In this document: positions 57,778 to 64,000 of the stretch, one piece after another | Position numbering within the stretch: position 1 is the first letter of the stretch | How the letters are laid out: every line of letters begins with the position of its first letter | Assembly: GCA_000759755.1 (NCBI GenBank) | Contig: BBMW01000002.1 | Location: forward strand, 310,001 to 374,000 | DNA length: 64,000 nt | From: Citrobacter werkmanii NBRC 105721 | Lineage (GTDB): Bacteria > Pseudomonadota > Gammaproteobacteria > Enterobacterales > Enterobacteriaceae | Direction: 5' to 3' | Translations under genes and position numbers: made by a program | The notes under the pieces: generated by a model | Seen by the model: only the letters and a program-made list of their open reading frames with translations | Database searches by the model: none | What the model was told of the DNA's origin: nothing

Positions 57778-58842
57778 ATGAAAAGTCGTTTACGCATAAC
57801 TGATGATGACCGCTGGCAGTCTGTTGTGGATCGTGATGCTGACGCCGACGGTCAGTTTGTTTTCGCCGTCCACACCACCGGTATTTTCTGCCGTCCGTCC
57901 TGTCGGGCGAGGCATGCGCTGCGCAAAAATGTCAGTTTCTTTGCTGATGCCGAGCAGGCGCAGGCCGCCGGGTTTCGGCCCTGTAAACGCTGCCAGCCGG
58001 ATAAAGATAGTGCGCAGCAGCATCGGCTGGACAAAATAGCCCACGCCTGTCAGTTGCTGGAGCAGGAGTCGCCTCTCACGCTGGATGACCTGGCGCAGCA
58101 GGTGGCGATGAGTCCGTATCATTTACATCGCTTGTTTAAAGCCACGACGGGCATGACCCCGAAAGCGTGGCAGCAGTCCTGGCGCGCTCGTCGTCTGCGC
58201 GATGCCCTGGCAAAAGGGGCACCAGTAACCCAGGCGATTCTGAACGCCGGATTCCCCGACAGCAGCAGCTATTACCGACAAGCGGATCAGGCACTAGGGA
58301 TGACCGCCAGGCAATTTCGCAAAGGCGGCGACAACGTTTCTGTGCGCTATACCCTGGCAGATTGCGCCCTGGGTCGTTGCCTGGTGGCGGAAAGCGAACG
58401 CGGTATCTGCGCGATCTTGTTGGGTGATGATGATGCTACATTGGTTGCGGAACTGCATGAGCTGTTTCCCGCCGCTCAGGATGAAGCAGCCGATGCCGAT
58501 TTCCAGCAGCATGTGCGTGAAGTCATCGCCGTGATTAATACGCGCAATACGTCGTTGTCTCTGCCGCTGGATATTCGCGGGACCGCATTCCAGCTGCAGG
58601 TGTGGCAAGCGCTGCGCGCAATCCCATGTGGTAAGACGGTTAGCTACCAGCAGTTAGCCAGCGCCATCGGCAAACCGAAAGCGGTACGCGCGGTGGCCAG
58701 CGCCTGCGGAGCTAACAAACTGGCGATTGTCATCCCGTGTCACCGGGTGATCCGCAATGATGGTGCGCTTTCGGGCTACCGCTGGGGTATTGCGCGCAAA
58801 GCGCAGTTACTGCAACGAGAAACCACTGGGGAGGAAACGTAA
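57778..58842 (+). CDS. ada: Ada: O6-methylguanine-DNA methyltransferase and adaptive-response activator
   Basis: A 354-residue DNA repair protein and transcription activator. The N-terminal domain holds a zinc site with C38, C42, C69 and C72; C38 takes methyl groups from phosphotriesters and switches on DNA binding. An AraC-type helix-turn-helix region follows (about 85-180; LDDLAQQVAMSPYHLHRLFK). The C-terminal methyltransferase has the acceptor C321 in IVIPCHRVIRN. All residues fall at E. coli positions. It is co-transcribed with alkB (1-base overlap) from a promoter with an Ada box. Confidence 0.98.
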   Translation: MKSRLRITDDDRWQSVVDRDADADGQFVFAVHTTGIFCRPSCRARHALRKNVSFFADAEQAQAAGFRPCKRCQPDKDSAQQHRLDKIAHACQLLEQESPLTLDDLAQQVAMSPYHLHRLFKATTGMTPKAWQQSWRARRLRDALAKGAPVTQAILNAGFPDSSSYYRQADQALGMTARQFRKGGDNVSVRYTLADCALGRCLVAESERGICAILLGDDDATLVAELHELFPAAQDEAADADFQQHVREVIAVINTRNTSLSLPLDIRGTAFQLQVWQALRAIPCGKTVSYQQLASAIGKPKAVRAVASACGANKLAIVIPCHRVIRNDGALSGYRWGIARKAQLLQRETTGEET

Positions 58843-59492
58843 TGCTTGATCTCTTTGCGGATGAGAAACCCTGGCAAGAACCGCTGGCATCCGGCGCGGT
58901 AATTTTGCGACGTTTTGCCTTTGAGTCCGCACCGTCTTTACTGCAGGCGATCGCGGCTGTCGCCAGACAGTCGCCGTTTCGCCAGATGGTGACGCCCGGC
59001 GGTTACACGATGTCGGTGGCGATGACCAACTGCGGTCATTTGGGCTGGACGACGGATCAACATGGCTACCTTTATTCACCGTTTGACCCGCTATCCGGTA
59101 CGCCCTGGCCGCCGATGCCGGATACTTTCGCGGACCTGTGCCAGTTGGCGTCAACCGCAGCGGGCTATGCTGATTTTCAACCCGATGCCTGCCTGATTAA
59201 CCGCTACACGCCAGGGGCGAAACTGTCATTACATCAGGATAAAGACGAACCTGACCTGCGGGCGCCTATCGTTTCTGTCTCGCTGGGGTTACCAGCCATC
59301 TTTCAGTTTGGCGGTTTGCGCCGTAATGACCCTTTAAAACGTTTACTGCTGGAGCATGGCGATGTCGTGGTATGGGGTGGGAACTCACGGTTGTTTTATC
59401 ATGGGATCCAGCCACTTAAGACAGGGTATCATCCGTTAACCGGTGACTGTCGTTACAATCTGACGTTTCGCCAGGCTGGTAAAAAAGAATAA
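58842..59492 (+). CDS. alkB: Alpha-ketoglutarate-dependent dioxygenase AlkB
   Basis: Repairs 1-methyladenine and 3-methylcytosine in DNA and RNA by oxidative demethylation, using Fe(II) and 2-oxoglutarate. The 216-residue protein has the iron ligands H131 and D133 (SLHQDKDEPD) and H187 (FYHGIQ), and the 2-oxoglutarate-binding arginines R204 and R210 (DCRYNLTFR). Its start shares a base with the ada stop (TAATG). yojI follows after 75 bases. Confidence 0.98.
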   Translation: MLDLFADEKPWQEPLASGAVILRRFAFESAPSLLQAIAAVARQSPFRQMVTPGGYTMSVAMTNCGHLGWTTDQHGYLYSPFDPLSGTPWPPMPDTFADLCQLASTAAGYADFQPDACLINRYTPGAKLSLHQDKDEPDLRAPIVSVSLGLPAIFQFGGLRRNDPLKRLLLEHGDVVVWGGNSRLFYHGIQPLKTGYHPLTGDCRYNLTFRQAGKKE

Positions 59493-59567
59493 AAATAAGA
59501 ATTATTATTGCTGTCGGCAAAGAGATGTTTAAACTGCGGGCTGTTATTACTTGTCCGGGTTGTTTGC

Positions 59568-61211
59568 ATGGAACTTTTACTTCTTGTCTGGCGGCAGTAT
59601 CGCTGGCCATTTATCAGCGTCATGGCGCTCAGCCTCGCCAGCGCTGCGTTGGGAATTGGTTTGATTGCGTTTATTAACCAGCGCCTGATTGAAACGGTCG
59701 ACACCACGTTGATGGTGCTACCGGAGTTTCTTGGCCTGCTGCTGCTGTTGATGGTTGTCACCCTCGGCTCACAGCTGGCGTTAACCACGCTGGGACACCA
59801 CTTTGTTTACCGCCTGCGTAGTGAATTTATCAAGCGTATTCTGGACACCCACGTCGAGCGTATCGAACAGCTTGGCAGCGCCTCGTTGCTGGCCGGTTTA
59901 ACCAGCGATATCCGCAACATCACCATCGCTTTTGTCCGTCTGCCTGAGCTGGTGCAGGGGATTATCTTGACCATCGGGTCGGCGGCGTATCTGGCGATGC
60001 TATCAACCAAAATGCTGCTGGTGACGGCAATCTGGGTGGCAATCACCATCTGGGGCGGATTTGTGCTGGTTGCGCGGGTATATAAACATATGGCGACCCT
60101 GCGCGAAACAGAAGACAAATTGTACAATGATTACCAGACGGTGTTGGAAGGGCGCAAAGAGTTGACGCTCAACCGCGAGCGCGCCGAGCATATCTTTAAT
60201 CAGTTATACGTCCCGGATGCCAAAGAGTATCGTCACCATATTATCCGCGCCGATACCTTCCACCTCAGCGCGGTGAACTGGTCGAACATTATGATGCTGG
60301 GCGCCATTGGCCTGGTGTTCTGGATGGCTAACAATCTGGGCTGGGCGGATACCGCCGTGGCGGCGACCTATTCGCTGACGCTGTTATTCCTGCGTACGCC
60401 ACTGCTTTCTGCTGTTGGCGCATTGCCGACGCTGCTCACTGCACAGGTCGCTTTCAACAAGCTGAATAAGTTCTCACTGGCGCCCTTTAAGGCCGAATTC
60501 CCGCGCCCAACCGCGTTTCCGGACTGGCAAACGTTGGAATTACGTAACGTGGTTTTCCACTATCAGGATAATGCGTTCTCTGTCGGGCCGGTAAATCTGA
60601 CTATTCGTCGCGGGGAACTGATCTTCCTGATTGGCGGCAATGGTAGCGGGAAATCCACACTGGCTATGTTACTCACCGGGTTGTATCAGCCGCAGTCAGG
60701 CGAGATCCTGCTCGACGGCAAAGCGGTTGCTGTCGAAAAACCAGAGGACTATCGCAAGCTGTTCTCCGCCGTGTTTACTGACGTCTGGCTATTCGACAAA
60801 CTGCTCGGTCCGGAAGGTAAAGAGGCCGATCCGGCGCTGGTGGCGAAGTGGCTGGAACATCTGAAGATGGGTCACAAGCTTGAGCTGAACGATGGGCGTA
60901 TTCTCAATCTCAAGCTGTCGAAAGGGCAGAAAAAACGCGTGGCGCTGCTGCTGGCGCTGGCGGAGGAGCGCGACATTATTCTGCTGGATGAATGGGCTGC
61001 CGATCAGGACCCGCACTTCCGCCGTGAGTTCTATCAGGTGTTATTGCCGCTGATGCAGGAAATGGGTAAAACCATCTTCGCTATTAGCCATGACGATCAC
61101 TATTTTATTCACGCCGATCGTCTGTTGGAGATGCGTAACGGACAGTTAAGTGAACTCGTGGGCGATGAGCGTGACGCCGCCTCGCGAGATGCCGTCGCTC
61201 GTACTGCGTAA
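59568..61211 (+). CDS. yojI: ABC transporter permease/ATP-binding protein YojI
   Basis: A 547-residue half-transporter with an N-terminal membrane domain (six helices, about 1-290) fused to an ATPase domain (about 320-547). It shows Walker [10 protein letters not shown], a signature-like [11 protein letters not shown] and Walker [12 protein letters not shown], with SHDDHYF as the H-loop. E. coli YojI exports the peptide microcin J25 with TolC. The ATG at 59568 ([13 protein letters not shown]) gives the E. coli length; an upstream in-frame start at 59508 is unlikely. A hairpin terminator follows. Confidence 0.96.
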   Translation: MELLLLVWRQYRWPFISVMALSLASAALGIGLIAFINQRLIETVDTTLMVLPEFLGLLLLLMVVTLGSQLALTTLGHHFVYRLRSEFIKRILDTHVERIEQLGSASLLAGLTSDIRNITIAFVRLPELVQGIILTIGSAAYLAMLSTKMLLVTAIWVAITIWGGFVLVARVYKHMATLRETEDKLYNDYQTVLEGRKELTLNRERAEHIFNQLYVPDAKEYRHHIIRADTFHLSAVNWSNIMMLGAIGLVFWMANNLGWADTAVAATYSLTLLFLRTPLLSAVGALPTLLTAQVAFNKLNKFSLAPFKAEFPRPTAFPDWQTLELRNVVFHYQDNAFSVGPVNLTIRRGELIFLIGGNGSGKSTLAMLLTGLYQPQSGEILLDGKAVAVEKPEDYRKLFSAVFTDVWLFDKLLGPEGKEADPALVAKWLEHLKMGHKLELNDGRILNLKLSKGQKKRVALLLALAEERDIILLDEWAADQDPHFRREFYQVLLPLMQEMGKTIFAISHDDHYFIHADRLLEMRNGQLSELVGDERDAASRDAVARTA

Positions 61212-61216
61212 TCCCA

Positions 61217-61257
61217 GCAACCGCCGGTTTTTTATCCGCCCGGCGGTTGCGTTTATT
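61217..61257 (+). terminator. yojI terminator
   Basis: A perfect 11-base inverted repeat (GCAACCGCCGG / CCGGCGGTTGC) with a 12-base T-rich loop begins 6 bases after the yojI stop and is followed by GTTTATTGTT. Confidence 0.8.
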
Positions 61258-61286
61258 GTTATTTACATAAATCGGCATCATGATTA

Positions 61287-61303
61287 ATGATATTTCATAT
61301 CAT
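61287..61303. promoter_or_regulatory. Palindrome upstream of the mgtE-like gene
   Basis: ATGATAT-TTC-ATATCAT, a perfect 7-base inverted repeat, lies 14 bases before the mgtE start. It sits between two copies of ATGATTAATG (61280-61289 and 61310-61319, the second containing the start codon). It could be an operator; no known factor is matched. Confidence 0.35.
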
Positions 61304-61316
61304 GGATTTATGATTA

Positions 61317-62753
61317 ATGTCCGCATTCAACAAAAACAGCGCCAGACTGCGTGATGAAGAGCGTGCGCGCCTCATCTGGTTGCTGACCACTGATAAAGCC
61401 ATTATTTCCGCGCTGTTGGGCAAGCTTACCCTGGCTGAGCAATATGACGTCGGTACCTTAGCCGACGATATTGCTGAGGTAGGGGCGCTGGTGGCGCATC
61501 TGCCGCCGCCGGATCTGGCCGATACCCTCGAAGCATTACCTTCTGAAGAGCGCCACGCCCTGTGGCGGCTGGTCGAAAATGAAAAGCGCGGTAACGTCCT
61601 GCTTGAGGCGTCAGAAAACGTCTGGGACGACCTGATTGATGAGATGAGCGACCGCGAGCTGCTGGATGCGTTGCAATATCTTGATATCGACGAACAGATT
61701 TATCTGGTCCAGCATCTCCCTCGTAACCTTACGGGACGACTGCTGGCGACGTTACCGGCCGAGGAGCGGGCGCGCGTGCGCCAGGTGTTGCACTACGAGA
61801 AGAATCGCGTCGGTGCGATTATGGAGTTCGAAGTCATCACCGTGCGCCCGGACGTGACGCTGGAAGTGGTGCAGCGCTATTTACGGCGGCTGGGCAGGAT
61901 GCCGGAGAACACCGATAAACTTTTCGTGACCGATCGCAATAAGGTGCTGGTCGGCGAACTGACGCTAACCTGTATCCTGCTCAATGATGTGCAGCGTAAA
62001 GTCAGCGAGGTGATGGAAGATGACCCGCTCACCTTTTCCCCGGAAGACATTGCCGAAAACGCCGCGCGCACGTTCGAACGTGACAACCTGGTCAGTGCCG
62101 CGGTGGTTGATCCTGCCGGTAAGTTGATGGGTCGTTTGACCATCGATGAGATCGTTGATGTGGTATACGAAGAGACCGATACCGATCTGCGTCGAATGGG
62201 GGGCTTAAGCGCCGAAGAGGATGTGTTTGCTCCCGTGACCAAGGCGGTAAAAACCCGCTGGGCATGGTTGGCTATTAATCTCTGTACCGCCTTTATCGCC
62301 TCGCGGGTCATTGATGGCTTTGAACATACGATTTCGCAACTGGTGGCACTGGCCTCGCTGATGCCGATTGTAGCAGGGATCGGCGGCAATACCGGAAATC
62401 AAACTATCACCATGATCGTTCGCGCGCTCGCGCTACAAAATATTCAGCCGGGAAACCTGACGTTTTTGATCCTGCGCGAGATGGGCGTGGCGCTGGTAAA
62501 TGGCCTCGTCTGGGGTGGGATTATGGGCGGCATTACCTGGTGGCTGTACGATGATATGGCGCTCGGCGGCGTGATGACCCTGGCGATGATGCTTAATCTG
62601 CTGATGGCGGCGTTGATGGGGGTGATTATTCCCATGACGATGGTGAAGCTCGGGCGCGACCCGGCGGTCGGCTCAAGCGTCATGATTACGGCCATCACCG
62701 ATACCGGCGGTTTCTTTATTTTTCTCGGCCTGGCAACCCTGTTTCTGATGTAG
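61317..62753 (+). CDS. mgtE: MgtE-family magnesium transporter
   Basis: A 478-residue Mg2+ channel/transporter. The cytosolic N-domain (about 25-140) contains the helical repeat region LADTLEALPSEERHALW. Two CBS domains follow (about 145-270; GAIMEFEVITVRPDVTLEVV and VSEVMEDDPLTFSPEDIAE). The membrane domain (about 290-478) has five helices and the pore motif region LMPIVAGIGGNTGNQTITM, typical of MgtE. No strong ribosome site is seen before the ATG. MgtE is not part of the E. coli K-12 set (which uses CorA and MgtA). Its 3' end overlaps the convergent SulP gene by 38 bases. Confidence 0.92.
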   Translation: MSAFNKNSARLRDEERARLIWLLTTDKAIISALLGKLTLAEQYDVGTLADDIAEVGALVAHLPPPDLADTLEALPSEERHALWRLVENEKRGNVLLEASENVWDDLIDEMSDRELLDALQYLDIDEQIYLVQHLPRNLTGRLLATLPAEERARVRQVLHYEKNRVGAIMEFEVITVRPDVTLEVVQRYLRRLGRMPENTDKLFVTDRNKVLVGELTLTCILLNDVQRKVSEVMEDDPLTFSPEDIAENAARTFERDNLVSAAVVDPAGKLMGRLTIDEIVDVVYEETDTDLRRMGGLSAEEDVFAPVTKAVKTRWAWLAINLCTAFIASRVIDGFEHTISQLVALASLMPIVAGIGGNTGNQTITMIVRALALQNIQPGNLTFLILREMGVALVNGLVWGGIMGGITWWLYDDMALGGVMTLAMMLNLLMAALMGVIIPMTMVKLGRDPAVGSSVMITAITDTGGFFIFLGLATLFLM

Positions 62754-63960
62754 CCGCGGGTTTGCGTCTGACGATGCGCGGCAGGATGAGCATCGTCATC
62801 ACCCCGGCAACCACGCCAATCGCCAGGTTGCCGGTAGTGACCGTTGCGCCGACAGTTATCAGCATAACCAGCGTTTCAGTAACGGGGATTTTCGTCAGTG
62901 TCGCGGGCTGGATACTCTGCCAACTGAAGGTTTTCACCGCCACAATCACCATAATTCCCGCCAGCACCGACATGGGTATTTTCGCCATGACTTCGCTCAA
63001 TGCGGTGACTAACAGCAGCAACACAAGTCCGGCGGCAATCGTCGAAACGCGACTGCGTCCTTTGCCCATCTCGACGTTAACGATGGTTTGACCAATCATC
63101 GCGCACCCGGCAATGCCACCATAAAATCCGGCCAGAATATTGGCTATCCCCAGCCCGGCGCTCTCGCGATTCTTATTCGACGGCGTAACCGTCAGGTCAT
63201 CCACCAGACGGGCGGTTAACAATGACTCCATCAAACCAACAAAAGCGATGCTCAACGCGCAGGGCCAGATAATTGCCAGAGTGTGCAGGTTGAGTGGGAC
63301 GAGTAGCTGCGTTAATCCCGGCAGGCCGCCGCTCATTGAACCTTCGTCACCGACGGTTGGTAGCAGTTGTCCGCTGCTTACAGTAAATACCGTCAGCAGC
63401 ACGATGGCGATAAGCGGCGCGGGGATTGTTTTAATAAACCGTGGAACCCACAGCACAATCAGCAGTGTCAGGACAAACAGTCCCCAGATTAGTGGGCTTT
63501 TACCCCAAAAATGTGGGACCTGAGCAAAGAAAATCAAAATGCCCAAGGCGTTGACAAAGCCGGTCATGACGGCTGTAGGAATGAATCGCATCAGACGCGC
63601 CATTCCCAATACACCAAACAGGATCTGAATCATCCCGGCCAGCACCACTGCAGGCAGGATGTATTGCACGCCGTGTTGATGCACCATCGGACCAATCACC
63701 AGCGCGACCGATCCTGCAGCGGCGGTAACCATTGCGGGACGACCACCTAAAAAAGACATTGCCAGGCACAACACGACGGAAGCTATCAGGCTGACTTTAG
63801 GGTCGACGCCCGCAATTACGGAAAAAGAGATCACTTCCGGGATCAGCGCCAGGGCGGTTACCACCCCCGCCAGTGTTTCACGTACCAGCAGGCGGGGTTG
63901 TCGCAGTACGGCGCGGGTGCCCTGTTCTGTCACCGCAGGGGAGGAGTGTGTTGCAGACAT
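62716..63960 (-). CDS. SulP-family anion transporter without STAS domain
   Basis: A 414-residue inner-membrane protein of the SulP/SLC26 type with about 12-14 helices. Recognisable parts are VVTALALIPEVISFSVIAGV near residue 34, GGRPAMVTAAAGSVALVIGP near 73 and GGIAGCAMIGQTIVNVEMGKGRSR near 285. The C-terminal STAS domain of most SulP proteins (such as DauA) is absent: the frame ends soon after the last helix with RRKPAATSETGLPGREK. Short STAS-less SulP proteins exist as a subfamily, so this need not be a truncation. The substrate is unknown. Its stop lies inside the end of mgtE. Confidence 0.88.
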   Translation of the reverse strand: MSATHSSPAVTEQGTRAVLRQPRLLVRETLAGVVTALALIPEVISFSVIAGVDPKVSLIASVVLCLAMSFLGGRPAMVTAAAGSVALVIGPMVHQHGVQYILPAVVLAGMIQILFGVLGMARLMRFIPTAVMTGFVNALGILIFFAQVPHFWGKSPLIWGLFVLTLLIVLWVPRFIKTIPAPLIAIVLLTVFTVSSGQLLPTVGDEGSMSGGLPGLTQLLVPLNLHTLAIIWPCALSIAFVGLMESLLTARLVDDLTVTPSNKNRESAGLGIANILAGFYGGIAGCAMIGQTIVNVEMGKGRSRVSTIAAGLVLLLLVTALSEVMAKIPMSVLAGIMVIVAVKTFSWQSIQPATLTKIPVTETLVMLITVGATVTTGNLAIGVVAGVMTMLILPRIVRRKPAATSETGLPGREK

Positions 63961-64000
63961 AGTAACTCTCAGGTCAGAAAGGGCCTGATAACAGCAGACC

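Noticed and set aside
63961-64000. Last 40 bases of the window
   Set aside because: This is the upstream leader of the SulP gene. It is too short to call a promoter or a neighbouring gene.

Overview
This window is ordinary enterobacterial chromosome. Protein identities, gene lengths and gene order match the Escherichia/Salmonella/Citrobacter backbone around nuo, men, arn, glp, nrd, gyrA, rcs and ompC. The best guess is a Citrobacter of the C. freundii group, which is an inference. It rests on the co-occurrence of a CheV gene after nuoN and a LysR/MFS pair after glpQ (both Salmonella-like), a complete atoSC-atoDAEB locus (E. coli-like, missing from typical Salmonella), pmrD with the full arn operon, and threonine at GyrA position 83, which is recalled as wild type in C. 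freundii. No rRNA, tRNA, intact insertion sequence, prophage or CRISPR array was found.

Layout. 1-2870: the end of the nuo (complex I) operon. 2882-5766: cheV, rbn, elaA and elaB. 5871-12922: the menaquinone operon menF-D-H-B-C-E. 13018-20660: pmrD, convergent with arnBCADTEF, which encodes L-Ara4N modification of lipid A; the arn genes are almost all coupled by 1-4 base overlaps. 20950-24023: nudI, yfaZ, yfaY and a remnant of an rpnE-like gene. 24145-30909: divergent glpACB and glpTQ for glycerol-3-phosphate use. 30970-33200: a LysR regulator and a divergent MFS transporter. 33204-36985: yfaE, nrdB and nrdA (aerobic ribonucleotide reductase), with two REP sequences between nrdA and nrdB and NrdR and DnaA sites upstream. 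37406-40929: ubiG and gyrA, divergent. 40972-48249: atoB, atoE, atoA, atoD, atoC and atoS for short-chain fatty acid catabolism, with a sigma-54 promoter and a near-perfect 41-base palindrome in front of atoD. 48406-54659: the Rcs phosphorelay (rcsC convergent with rcsDB). 54975-56530: micF sRNA and ompC, divergent. 56646-61211: apbE, ada, alkB and yojI. 61317-63960: an MgtE-type Mg2+ transporter and a SulP-type anion transporter whose 3' ends overlap.

Several modules work together on the envelope. PmrD normally couples PhoPQ to PmrAB and so to arn. Rcs senses envelope stress. MicF and OmpR set porin levels. The men, nuo and glp genes feed the respiratory chain: GlpABC donates electrons to menaquinone, and NuoMN are proton-pumping subunits.

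I did not find a convincing new defence, toxin or biosynthetic system. The items most worth a second look are the RpnE C-terminal remnant, the apparent loss of ais beside a retained PmrA-like box, the hairpin that encodes the MenE N-terminal extension, the uncharacterised LysR/MFS pair, and the MgtE/SulP tail-to-tail pair.
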